This document shows positions 1-5,979 of a stretch of DNA of 5,979 nucleotides, one piece after another. Source of the DNA: Allobrachymonas sp. (lineage in GTDB: Bacteria; Pseudomonadota; Gammaproteobacteria; Burkholderiales; Burkholderiaceae_C); contig JAGPIR010000087.1 of assembly GCA_018054915.1 (NCBI GenBank), positions 1 to 5,979 of the forward strand, written 5' to 3'. Positions within the stretch are counted from its first letter, which is position 1, and each line of letters begins with the position of its first letter. The notes below the pieces were generated by a model. It made no database searches. It was given only the letters and a program-made list of their open reading frames with translations, and was not told where the DNA came from. The position numbers and the translations under genes are program-made.

Positions 1-256
1 CATTGGAGCGGAAGCACAGCGACAGCCCCAGGCCGATCAACAGCAGGGGCGTGGCCTTGAGCAGCAATTCGCCCCAGGCGTAGCCGCTTTTGACGGGTTC
101 CCAGAAAAATACCTGCAGCCCCTGCACGGGATCCCTGCCCAGCAGCACAAACAGCAGCGTGGCCAACCCCACGGTCAGGAGAAGCGCCAGCACGGGCGAA
201 GCCAGGCTCCAGAAGCGCGAAGGCTGCTGCCGCAGCGTCCATTGCCAGCGTGTCAT
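1..256 (-). CDS. ABC transporter inner-membrane permease, BMP/nucleoside type (N-terminal part, cut by window edge)
   Basis: This is the first 85 codons of an inner-membrane permease; the rest lies beyond the left edge. The translation begins MTRWQWTLRQQPSRF and has a strong hydrophobic segment at about residues 18-40 and a second at about 65-83. It breaks off in CFRSN, which resembles the FRANVWNIGAEGQ region of permeases in the branched-chain/ribose superfamily (BPD_transp_2) that work with BMP-type binding proteins, such as the B. subtilis NupP (YufP) type. Its ATG lies within the stop of the upstream ATPase gene (an ATGA overlap of 4 bases), so the two are probably translationally coupled and encode partners of one importer. 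A nucleoside or purine-like substrate is inferred from the ATPase partner. A second permease and a lipoprotein or periplasmic binding protein would be expected further left. Confidence 0.85.
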   Translation of the reverse strand, partial: MTRWQWTLRQQPSRFWSLASPVLALLLTVGLATLLFVLLGRDPVQGLQVFFWEPVKSGYAWGELLLKATPLLLIGLGLSLCFRSN

Positions 257-1818
257 GCCATGCTTCCTTCCTCGGTCCGGCCGATGCCGGACGCGGCGCC
301 GCCGCCGGGCTCCTGCCCCTCCCACAGGCCACTCATCCACAAACCGAGGCGCTCCACGGTGGCCTCAGCCACCGGCAGGGCCGGAGACAAACGTCCACGC
401 GCCATGACCATCAGCCGATCGCTGAGCGCCAGCAGCTCATCCAGCTCCTCGCTCACCACCAGCACGGCGCATCCGGCATCGCGCAGGGCGAGTATTTCGC
501 CATGAATCTGCGCGGCCGCGCCCACATCCACGCCCCAGGTGGGCTGCGCCAGGATCAACAGTTTGGGTTGCGCGCCCATTTCGCGGCCCACAATGAATTT
601 TTGCAGATTGCCGCCCGACAGCGACTGCGCTGGCGCTTCCACGCCACGCGCCTTCACGCCAAACCGCTGCACCAGTTCCCGCGTTTGCTGGCGCAGCGCC
701 GCCACATCGATCCAGCCCAGGCGGCGCACCGCTTCGGTGCGGGTGAGCAGCATGTTGTGCATGAGTCCCAGCGCCGGCACCGCGCCACGCCCCAGGCGTT
801 CTTCCGGCACAAAATGCAGACCTGCCGCACGGCGCTGGTCCGGACGGCAGCGGCCGATGGCCCGGCCCTGCAGGGTGATGGCGGCAGCATCCGCGCGCCG
901 GTCTTCGCCCGAGAGCGCCTGCAGCAATTCGCGCTGGCCGTTGCCCGATACACCCGCCAGCCCCAGAATTTCGCCCGCGCGCACCTGCAACGAAACCTGT
1001 TGCAAATCCACCCCAAAGGGATCGCGGGCAGGCAAACTCAAGCCATGCACGCCCAGTACCACGCCGCCAGCCCGATGCGCGCGCTGCGGCAGCACCGGCG
1101 GTTCGGCGCCAATCATCATGCGGCTCAGCGAGGCGTTGCTTTCGTGGCGCGGATCGCAATCGCCGCTCACGCGCCCCGCACGCAGCACCGTGCAGCGATG
1201 GCAAAGTGCCCGGATTTCATGCAGTTTGTGGCTGATATAAAGAATGCTGCACCCCTCGTCGGCCAGCTGGCGCAGCACGCCGAAAAGGCTCTGCACCGCC
1301 TGCGGCGTCAGCACCGAAGTGGGCTCATCGAGAATCAGCAGGCGCGGGTTGGCCAGCAACGCGCGGATGATTTCCACCCGTTGCATTTCGCCCACGCTCA
1401 GGGTGTGCACCAGCCGCCGCGGGTTAATCGGCAGATGATAGGCGGCAGCCTTGTCTGCCACCATCTGCGTCACCTCCGCCAACGTATGGCGTGCCTGCAA
1501 ACCCAGCCACACGTTCTGTGCCACGGTCAGCGACTCGAACAGGCTGAAATGCTGGAACACCATGGCGATACCCAGCGCCCGCGCCTGTTGCGGGCTTGAC
1601 AGATGCACACTGCGGCCATCCACCGCCATGCCGCCGCTGTCGGGCTGCACCGCGCCGTAGATGATCTTCATCAGCGTGGATTTGCCTGCGCCGTTTTCAC
1701 CCAGTACGGCATGAATCTCACCCGGCTGCACCACCAGGTCGACCGCGTCGTTGGCCACCACGCCGGGATAGGCCTTGGTGATGCGCGACAGATGCAGACG
1801 GGGTGGCGGAACAGACAT
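253..1818 (-). CDS. ABC transporter ATP-binding protein with two nucleotide-binding domains, BMP/nucleoside uptake family (NupO/YufO-like)
   Basis: This 521-residue cytoplasmic ATPase has two fused nucleotide-binding domains and powers import, probably of nucleosides or related purine compounds. Domain 1 is fully equipped: Walker A GENGAGKST at residues 40-48, Q-loop Gln89, signature LSVGEMQ at 140-146, Walker B LLILDEP at 160-166 with catalytic Glu165, and switch His197. Domain 2 is degenerate: VSGNGQREL replaces Walker A at 290-298, LSGGNLQ is intact at 400-406, Walker B reads LLILAQPTWGVD from about 420, and Glu replaces the switch His (VVSEEL). One active and one degenerate site is the usual pattern in sugar and nucleoside importers of this class, so this is not decay. 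The start chosen is the ATG at 1818, giving MSVPPPRLHLSRITKAYPG; a GTG at 1842 would add eight residues with no better ribosome site. The stop overlaps the permease start. The sugar-importer ATPases (RbsA type) are the main alternative identity. Confidence 0.9.
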   Translation of the reverse strand: MSVPPPRLHLSRITKAYPGVVANDAVDLVVQPGEIHAVLGENGAGKSTLMKIIYGAVQPDSGGMAVDGRSVHLSSPQQARALGIAMVFQHFSLFESLTVAQNVWLGLQARHTLAEVTQMVADKAAAYHLPINPRRLVHTLSVGEMQRVEIIRALLANPRLLILDEPTSVLTPQAVQSLFGVLRQLADEGCSILYISHKLHEIRALCHRCTVLRAGRVSGDCDPRHESNASLSRMMIGAEPPVLPQRAHRAGGVVLGVHGLSLPARDPFGVDLQQVSLQVRAGEILGLAGVSGNGQRELLQALSGEDRRADAAAITLQGRAIGRCRPDQRRAAGLHFVPEERLGRGAVPALGLMHNMLLTRTEAVRRLGWIDVAALRQQTRELVQRFGVKARGVEAPAQSLSGGNLQKFIVGREMGAQPKLLILAQPTWGVDVGAAAQIHGEILALRDAGCAVLVVSEELDELLALSDRLMVMARGRLSPALPVAEATVERLGLWMSGLWEGQEPGGGAASGIGRTEEGSMA

Positions 1819-1892
1819 GTGGAAAGCGGCAAAGACGCACACACGCGAGGAATGCTGGCGTCACGTGCATTGCGCGCGGGACACGCGCTTGA

Positions 1893-1906
1893 AAAATCCG
1901 GATTTT
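1893..1906. repeat. Perfect 14-bp palindrome AAAATCCGGATTTT, possible operator
   Basis: AAAATCC is followed directly by its reverse complement GGATTTT, an AT-rich island in GC-rich surroundings. It sits 75 bases upstream of the importer ATPase start codon, a normal place for an operator or promoter element of that operon. It lacks a loop, so it is more likely a protein-binding site than an RNA hairpin. No regulator can be assigned. Confidence 0.4.
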
Positions 1907-1907
1907 A
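1902..1907 (-). promoter_or_regulatory. Possible -10 element (TAAAAT) of the importer operon
   Basis: Read on the minus strand, TAAAAT matches five of six bases of the sigma-70 -10 consensus. The best -35 at 17-base spacing is TCGATG (minus strand, 1930 to 1925), matching only three of six. Transcription would start near 1895 and give a leader of about 77 bases before the ATPase ATG. The element overlaps the 14-bp palindrome, so a factor bound there could block it. Weak evidence. Confidence 0.25.
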
Positions 1908-1982
1908 CGGTGTGCCGGCCCCGGCATCGACCCAACAAGCCGCAGCATGTCGCATGCCTGCCCCGCGCAGATACCCCAATAA

Positions 1983-1998
1983 CTGTATGGGAATACAG
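1983..1998. promoter_or_regulatory. LexA-like (SOS) operator CTGTATGGGAATACAG
   Basis: The site has the form CTGT-N8-ACAG, the LexA box of E. coli and of many beta- and gammaproteobacteria. The symmetry extends to six bases on each side (CTGTAT and ATACAG) around a GGGA centre, so both half-sites are perfect. It lies 31 bases before the hemerythrin ATG and 164 bases before the importer ATPase start, which makes the hemerythrin gene the likely target. The pattern and symmetry are seen directly; LexA binding is inferred. Other factors can also use CTGTAT-type half-sites. Confidence 0.5.
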
Positions 1999-2029
1999 GC
2001 TTGACAGGGGGATCGGCGACAATGCACCC

Positions 2030-2602
2030 ATGCATCCTGTAACCCTGTCCGAACCGTTTCACCCGCAAAATCCGCCTGCCGCAGCCGGTTTTGACGATCC
2101 CGCCAGCCTGCTTCACGCCTGCCATGAACGGGTGCAGGAACGCTGCCACCTGCTCCAGCGGCTGCTCCAGCATGTCGCCTCCCAAGGTGCCGACACACAA
2201 GCGCAGGAGGCTGCCGCTAACATCCTGCGCTATTTCGACCTCGCCGCCCCCCACCACCACGAAGACGAGGAGCGCCACGTGTTCCCGCGCCTGCTGGCCA
2301 GCAACGACCCGGAACTGGTTCAATGTGTCAGGACGTTGCAACAGCAACACCACGAAATGGCCGCCAACTGGCAACAATTGCGCCCCCTGTTATTGGCCGT
2401 ACAACAGGGCCAGGCGCCCGATCTGACTGCCCACACCGCACTGATCGACCGTTTCGTCGCGCTTTACGAGACGCACATCGCGCTGGAAGAAGGCCTGGCC
2501 TTTCCGGCGGGTTTTGCCGGCATGCCATCGGCGCAGCGCACGCAGATGGGTGAAGAAATGGCTTCCCGCCGGGGCGCCACACGGCTACCGCCCAAAGACT
2601 GA
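2030..2602 (+). CDS. Hemerythrin-like HHE cation-binding domain protein
   Basis: This 190-residue soluble protein has no signal peptide or membrane segment and is predicted to be mostly helical. Candidate metal ligands recur in the four-helix HHE pattern: His32 and His40 in helix 1, the HHHEDEE run (His75-77, Glu78, Glu80, Glu81) and His83 in helix 2, His107-His108 in helix 3, and His149 with Glu153/Glu154 in helix 4. Such domains bind a di-iron centre or other metals and take part in oxygen or nitric oxide handling or iron-centre repair; which of these applies cannot be told from sequence. The C-terminal 30 residues are outside the domain. The ATG at 2030 is the only good start: the frame is open back to 1775 but that extension is Arg/His/Cys-rich, overlaps the divergent gene and looks non-coding. 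No clear ribosome site is visible. A LexA-like box lies just upstream, so DNA damage may induce it. Confidence 0.85.
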   Translation: MHPVTLSEPFHPQNPPAAAGFDDPASLLHACHERVQERCHLLQRLLQHVASQGADTQAQEAAANILRYFDLAAPHHHEDEERHVFPRLLASNDPELVQCVRTLQQQHHEMAANWQQLRPLLLAVQQGQAPDLTAHTALIDRFVALYETHIALEEGLAFPAGFAGMPSAQRTQMGEEMASRRGATRLPPKD

Positions 2603-2647
2603 TCCGGTCTGCCGCGCCCGCTGCTGGCTTGCCGCTGGCCGATAGCG

Positions 2648-2653
2648 GATAAT
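2648..2653 (+). promoter_or_regulatory. Possible -10 element (GATAAT) before the zinc peptidase gene
   Basis: GATAAT matches five of six bases of the sigma-70 -10 consensus and lies 46 bases before the ypfJ-type start codon, in the 97-base gap after the hemerythrin gene. At 17-base spacing the -35 (TGGCTT) is poor, and the better TTGCCG at 2629-2634 is too close. The gap holds no convincing terminator, so read-through from the hemerythrin gene remains possible. Confidence 0.25.
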
Positions 2654-2699
2654 CTCTGTCTGGATGGCGCTGCAGCCGTGACCACGAAAGGGATACACC

Positions 2700-3572
2700 A
2701 TGCGCTGGGAGGGAGGAGAACAATCGGACAATGTCGAAGACCGGCGCGGCGCGGGCGGCTTGGGTGGCAGCCTGTTCGGCGGCCGCAGCATCGGCATTGG
2801 CACGTTGTTGATCGCCGTCGTGGCCGGATTGATTTTTGGCGTCAACCCATTGCAGCTCATCGGCATGCTAGGTGGAACCGGTGGGCCGGCACAGATGCAA
2901 CAGGCGCCCTCCACGCAGCCGCCCGGCAACGACCATGCTTCGCAGTTCATCCGCACGGTGCTGCGCGACACCGAACTGGTTTGGGACAATCTCTTCAAGC
3001 AAGCTGGCGGCCACTATACCCAGCCCAAGCTCGTAATGTTCAGTGGCCATACCCCCACAGCCTGCGGCACGGGCCAGTCTGCCATGGGTCCGTTTTACTG
3101 CCCGCTCGACCAGAAAGTTTACCTGGATACCCAATTTTTCAACACCCTGCGCACCGAACTCGGCGGCGGCGGCGAATTTGCCGAAGCCTACGTGATTGCG
3201 CATGAAATCGGCCACCATGTACAAAAGCAGATGGGCGTCATCGACAAGGTCGACTCCCTGCGCGGACGGACTAGCCAGGCGCAACAGAACGCCCTGCAGG
3301 TGCGCGTAGAGTTGCAAGCCGACTGTCTGGCTGGCGTCTGGGCCCACCATGCCGAGGCGCAACGCAAAATTCTGGAGCAGGGCGACATTGAACAGGCCAT
3401 GAACACTGCTGCCAAAATTGGCGATGATGCGCTGCAAAAGCGTTCCCAGGGCTATGTGGTGCCCGACAGCTTCACCCATGGCTCCAGCGCCCAGCGCGTG
3501 CGCTGGTTCAGCACCGGCCTGAAAACCGGCTCCATCCAGGCCTGCGACACCTTCAAGGCGCAAACCCTCTGA
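2700..3572 (+). CDS. ypfJ: Putative neutral zinc metallopeptidase, YpfJ / KPN_02809 family, membrane-anchored
   Basis: This 290-residue protein belongs to the putative neutral zinc metallopeptidase family (Zn_peptidase, PF04228). The N-terminus MRWEGGEQSDNVEDRRG is typical of the family and is followed by a Gly-rich stretch and one hydrophobic segment at about residues 31-57, which likely anchors it in the inner membrane with the bulk outside. The zinc motif HEIGH is at 168-172, with Glu169 as catalytic base. ELQADC at 204-209 follows and probably supplies the third ligand. Cys122, Cys134, Cys209 and Cys282 could form disulfides if the domain is periplasmic. The C-terminal FSTGLKTG...CDTF block is also family-typical. 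Length is normal and all motifs are intact. The start is supported by AAAGGGA at 2687-2693, six bases before the ATG. Physiological substrates are not established for the family. Confidence 0.92.
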   Translation: MRWEGGEQSDNVEDRRGAGGLGGSLFGGRSIGIGTLLIAVVAGLIFGVNPLQLIGMLGGTGGPAQMQQAPSTQPPGNDHASQFIRTVLRDTELVWDNLFKQAGGHYTQPKLVMFSGHTPTACGTGQSAMGPFYCPLDQKVYLDTQFFNTLRTELGGGGEFAEAYVIAHEIGHHVQKQMGVIDKVDSLRGRTSQAQQNALQVRVELQADCLAGVWAHHAEAQRKILEQGDIEQAMNTAAKIGDDALQKRSQGYVVPDSFTHGSSAQRVRWFSTGLKTGSIQACDTFKAQTL

Positions 3573-3579
3573 TTTTTAC

Positions 3580-3613
3580 GGGCGTTTCGTTGCCAAATCC
3601 CGGCGCAACGCCC
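3580..3613 (+). repeat. Inverted repeat in the leader of the helicase gene
   Basis: GGGCGTT (3580-3586) is the reverse complement of AACGCCC (3607-3613). An alternative, nested pairing is CGTTGC (3588-3593) with GCAACG (3605-3610), and the two share the right arm. Either would form a hairpin just before the weak ribosome site of the helicase gene. No U-tract follows, so this is not a standard terminator for the upstream peptidase gene. A role in translation control is only a possibility. Confidence 0.3.
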
Positions 3614-3626
3614 CCAGTGAAACCTG

Positions 3627-5147
3627 ATGACTGACAACACAACAACTTCCGCTCCCCTGCCCTATTCCCAGCTCCCCCTGGCCGAGCCGCTGCTGCGCGC
3701 CGTGGCCGACATGGGCTACACGCACACCACGCCCATCCAGGCGCAAGCCATTCCGGTCGTGCTGGCTGGACAGGACGTGATGGGGGCCGCCCAAACCGGC
3801 ACCGGCAAGACGGCCGCCTTTTCGCTGCCCCTGCTGCAACGCATGCTCAAGCACGAAAACGCCTCGGTTTCGCCCGCGCGGCATCCGGTGCGCGCCCTGG
3901 TGCTGTTGCCCACGCGCGAACTGGCCGACCAGGTGGCGCAGCAGGTCAAGCAATACGCCAAATACACCCAGTTGCGCAGCGCCGTGGTCTTCGGCGGCAT
4001 CGACATGAAGCCGCAAACCGCTGAATTGAAGGCCGGGGTGGAGGTGCTGGTGGCCACGCCAGGGCGCCTGCTCGACCACATCGAAGCCCGCTCCGCCGTC
4101 CTCAACCAGGTGGAATACGTGGTGCTCGACGAAGCCGACCGCATGCTCGACATCGGTTTCCTGCCCGATCTGGAACGCATCCTGGCCTACCTGCCCAAAC
4201 AGCGCACCACACTGTTGTTCAGCGCCACCTTCTCGCCCGAAATCAAGCGCCTGGCCGCCAGCTATCTGAACAACCCCGTCACCATCGAGGTGGCGCGCAG
4301 CAACGCCACCGCTTCCACCGTCGAACAGCGCTTCGTGCGCGTGGCCGACGACGAAAAGCGCTCCGCGCTCTACCATCTGATCCGCGAGCAGGGGGTGCGC
4401 CAGGCCTTCATTTTCAACAACAGCAAGCTCGGGTGCGCCCGGCTGGCCCGCCACATGGAGCGCGACGGCTACAAGACCGCTGCGCTGCATGGCGACAAAT
4501 CGCAGGATGAGCGGCTCAAGGCGCTCGACGCCTTCAAGCGCGGCGAGGTGGAGTTTCTGGTCTGCACCGACGTAGCGGCCCGTGGCCTCGACATCAAGGA
4601 TGTGCCGGCCGTCTTCAACTTCGACATCCCGTTCAATGCGGAAGACTATATCCACCGCATCGGTCGCACGGGCCGTGCGGGCGCCGAGGGCCTGGCCATC
4701 AGCCTGGTGGGCGACACCGACGCCCGGCTGCTGGCCGAAATCGCCAAGCTCACACGTCAGGACATCCAGCCGCAACCGCTGTCGGCGCCCGCTACGCCTG
4801 CTTCACGTCCGCGCAGCCACGCGCGCCCGGACGACCGCCGGACCCGCCGCGACGAGGATGCACAGCACGCCCGCACCGAGCGCACGGAAGGACGCGGCGA
4901 CCGGTACCATCGCGCCCCCAAAATCAGCGATCCCTTCTTCGAGCGCCCCTATGAGGCACCCGAGCGTGAACAGTCTCCAACCTGGGAATCAGAAGCGCCA
5001 CGCCGCCAGGCCCGGCCCGGAGTGAGCGCAAACATTCGTCCCCGCAGCAAGGCATCCGCCGCCCTGTTCCGGCCCGCAACGCCTGCCGCCAGCGGGCGAA
5101 CCGCAGACGCTGGCGACGCCCCGTCTGAAGAAAAAACGGCACCCTGA
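3627..5147 (+). CDS. rhlE: DEAD-box ATP-dependent RNA helicase, RhlE type
   Basis: This 506-residue cytoplasmic helicase uses ATP to unwind or remodel short RNA duplexes, with roles in ribosome assembly and RNA turnover known for the family. All core motifs are present in order: Q motif (GYTHTTPIQAQAIP, about 30-43), motif I AQTGTGKT 55-62, PTRELA 95-100, TPGR 144-147, DEAD 168-171, SAT 199-201, IFNNSK from 262, CTDVAARGLD 313-322 and HRIGRTGR 343-350. The core ends near residue 385. The remaining ~120 residues form an Arg/Ala/Pro-rich, probably disordered tail, likely an RNA-binding extension, with a distinct aromatic patch DPFFERPYE at about 435-443. The start follows the peptidase stop by 54 bases, with only a weak GTGA-type ribosome site. 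RhlE is preferred over SrmB, DbpA or CsdA because the core is short and no extra C-terminal RNA-binding domain is seen. Confidence 0.93.
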   Translation: MTDNTTTSAPLPYSQLPLAEPLLRAVADMGYTHTTPIQAQAIPVVLAGQDVMGAAQTGTGKTAAFSLPLLQRMLKHENASVSPARHPVRALVLLPTRELADQVAQQVKQYAKYTQLRSAVVFGGIDMKPQTAELKAGVEVLVATPGRLLDHIEARSAVLNQVEYVVLDEADRMLDIGFLPDLERILAYLPKQRTTLLFSATFSPEIKRLAASYLNNPVTIEVARSNATASTVEQRFVRVADDEKRSALYHLIREQGVRQAFIFNNSKLGCARLARHMERDGYKTAALHGDKSQDERLKALDAFKRGEVEFLVCTDVAARGLDIKDVPAVFNFDIPFNAEDYIHRIGRTGRAGAEGLAISLVGDTDARLLAEIAKLTRQDIQPQPLSAPATPASRPRSHARPDDRRTRRDEDAQHARTERTEGRGDRYHRAPKISDPFFERPYEAPEREQSPTWESEAPRRQARPGVSANIRPRSKASAALFRPATPAASGRTADAGDAPSEEKTAP

Positions 5148-5177
5148 ATCCAGGCTTTCCCTATCCGGGGCCGGTGC

Positions 5178-5963
5178 TTACGCATCCAGCGTCAACACCA
5201 CGGGAACATGGTCACTGGGCCGTTCGTTGGCGCGCGGCCCCTTGTCGATGTGGCAGCCACGCACCAAGGGCCGCAACGCCTCACTGACCAGCACGTGGTC
5301 AATGCGCAGCCCCCGGTTGCGCCGGAAGGCCATGGCGCGGTAATCCCACCAGGTGTAGGACTTGGGCGGCGGATCAAACAAGCGCAAACTGTCGGCCAGC
5401 CCCAATTGCACCAGCGCCTGCAGCTGTTCGCGCTCCGCAGCGGTGCAATGAATGGTTTCGCGCAGCCCCACGGGGTCCCACACGTCGGCATCGTCAAACG
5501 TGATGTTGAAGTCCCCCATCAGCAGCAGATGCGGGGTTTTCTGCAATTCCTGCTGCAACCAGTTGCGCAGCGCCTGCAGCCAGCGCAACTTGTACGCAAA
5601 CTTGTCGGTTCCCGGGGCCTGGCCGTTGGGCACATAGGCGCAGACCACGCGCAGGGGCTGCCCGTCTGGCGCGCTGGCGGTGGCGCTGATCACGCGCGCC
5701 ATGTCGCAGTCCATGCCGGGAATGTTGTGCACCACGTCGCACAGCGGCGAACGGCTGACCAGCGCCACGCCGTTGTAGGTTTTTTGCCCGAAAAACTGCA
5801 CCTGCCAGCCGGCTTCGGCAAACGCCTGCACCGGGAATTTGTCGTCACTGAGCTTGGTTTCCTGCAGGCCCAGAATCTGCATGTCCGGATTGGCCGCGAG
5901 CCAGTCCAGCACCTGCGGCAGACGAACAGCCAGCGAGTTGACATTCCAGGTGGCTATCTGCAT
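5178..5963 (-). CDS. xthA: Exodeoxyribonuclease III / AP endonuclease (XthA type)
   Basis: This 261-residue enzyme of the exonuclease-endonuclease-phosphatase fold cleaves DNA at abasic sites in base-excision repair and degrades one strand of duplex DNA from the 3' end. Catalytic residues are all visible: Asn7 in TWNVNS, metal-binding Glu35 in LQETKL, Tyr110 in CAYVPNG, Asp151 and Asn153 in GDFNI, Asp222 in RIDHVL, and Asp251-His252 in PSDHVPV. WWDYR at 205-209 is the family's DNA-contact region. The length matches ExoIII (about 260-270), so the gene is complete. It is convergent with the helicase gene; the 30-base gap between the two stops holds no clear terminator. A close paralogue in the ExoA/Mg-dependent AP endonuclease group is the only real alternative. 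Confidence 0.95.
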   Translation of the reverse strand: MQIATWNVNSLAVRLPQVLDWLAANPDMQILGLQETKLSDDKFPVQAFAEAGWQVQFFGQKTYNGVALVSRSPLCDVVHNIPGMDCDMARVISATASAPDGQPLRVVCAYVPNGQAPGTDKFAYKLRWLQALRNWLQQELQKTPHLLLMGDFNITFDDADVWDPVGLRETIHCTAAEREQLQALVQLGLADSLRLFDPPPKSYTWWDYRAMAFRRNRGLRIDHVLVSEALRPLVRGCHIDKGPRANERPSDHVPVVLTLDA

Positions 5964-5970
5964 GCCCGCA

Positions 5971-5975
5971 CCTTC
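5971..5975 (-). promoter_or_regulatory. Ribosome binding site of the exonuclease III gene
   Basis: Read on the minus strand, GAAGG lies seven bases before the ATG at 5963, which supports that start and makes MQIATWNVNS the true N-terminus. The promoter lies beyond the right edge of the window. Confidence 0.65.
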
Positions 5976-5979
5976 ATGT

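Larger units (their letters stand above)
1819..2029. other. Divergent intergenic region between the importer operon and the hemerythrin gene
   Basis: These 211 bases separate two divergently transcribed genes and should hold both promoters. Visible here are a 14-bp perfect palindrome (1893-1906), a LexA-like 16-bp inverted repeat (1983-1998), an imperfect GCATG/CATGC repeat at 1945-1957 and a lone TTGACA at 2001-2006. No convincing small protein or structured RNA is seen; in particular I do not recognise a purine riboswitch ahead of the importer. Confidence 0.7.

Noticed and set aside
250..1599. Open frame of 449 codons on the plus strand opposite the ABC ATPase
   Set aside because: It mirrors the codon pattern of the minus-strand ATPase gene, is His/Arg/Gln rich, and shows no recognisable domain. 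Long antisense frames are common in GC-rich DNA.
253..1818. Degenerate second ATP site of the ABC ATPase as evidence of a decaying gene
   Set aside because: The loss of the Walker A lysine and the AQP form of Walker B in the second domain are usual in this double-domain importer class, and the frame is intact.
1819..1842. Eight-residue N-terminal extension of the ATPase from a GTG at 1842
   Set aside because: There is no better ribosome site, and the ATG at 1818 gives the family-like N-terminus MSVPPPRLHLSRITK.
1945..1957. GCATG-TCG-CATGC inverted repeat in the divergent region
   Set aside because: The arms are only 5 bp with imperfect extension by a bulge, which is close to what chance gives in this composition.
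2001..2006. Perfect TTGACA -35 hexamer before the hemerythrin gene
   Set aside because: At 17-base spacing the -10 would be GCACCC, which has no useful match, and transcription would start inside the coding region. It is probably a chance match unless the start codon is wrong.
1775..2029. N-terminal extension of the hemerythrin frame by 85 codons
   Set aside because: The extension overlaps the divergent ATPase gene, runs through the regulatory region and looks non-coding. The HHE domain is complete from the ATG at 2030.
3576..4775. Open frame of 399 codons on the minus strand opposite the helicase gene
   Set aside because: It is the antisense shadow of a fully motif-supported helicase. The composition is low-complexity and no family is recognisable.
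5165..5174. CCGGGGCCGG as a terminator between the convergent genes
   Set aside because: The two CCGG arms leave only a two-base loop and there is no T-tract on either strand, so a functional hairpin terminator is not supported.

Overview
The window is ordinary-looking chromosomal DNA from a GC-rich proteobacterium. Gene content and protein style suggest a betaproteobacterium, most likely order Burkholderiales and perhaps Comamonadaceae. That placement is inferred from the look of the proteins, not from a search. I see no tRNA, rRNA, CRISPR array, insertion sequence or phage gene. Coding density is high, and the only long non-coding stretch is about 210 bases.

Layout from left to right. (1) On the minus strand is the start of a nucleoside-type (BMP family) ABC importer operon: a double-domain ATPase (253-1818), followed with a 4-base overlap by an inner-membrane permease that runs off the left edge. 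(2) A divergent intergenic region (1819-2029) holds a 14-bp perfect palindrome and, 31 bases before the next start codon, a 16-bp site of the form CTGT-N8-ACAG, which matches the LexA (SOS) operator of beta- and gammaproteobacteria. (3) On the plus strand follow a hemerythrin-like HHE protein (2030-2602), a YpfJ-type putative neutral zinc metallopeptidase (2700-3572) and an RhlE-type DEAD-box RNA helicase (3627-5147). The gaps of 97 and 54 bases are small enough for partial co-transcription, but each could also carry its own promoter. (4) Convergent to the helicase, with a 30-base gap, lies a complete exodeoxyribonuclease III-type gene on the minus strand (5178-5963).

The genes do not form one obvious pathway: nucleoside uptake, a di-iron-type protein, a membrane-anchored peptidase, RNA remodelling and base-excision repair. 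The most interesting signal is the LexA-like operator in front of the hemerythrin gene. It would place an otherwise unremarkable iron/oxygen-type protein under DNA-damage control. I found no evidence for a wholly new multi-gene system here.
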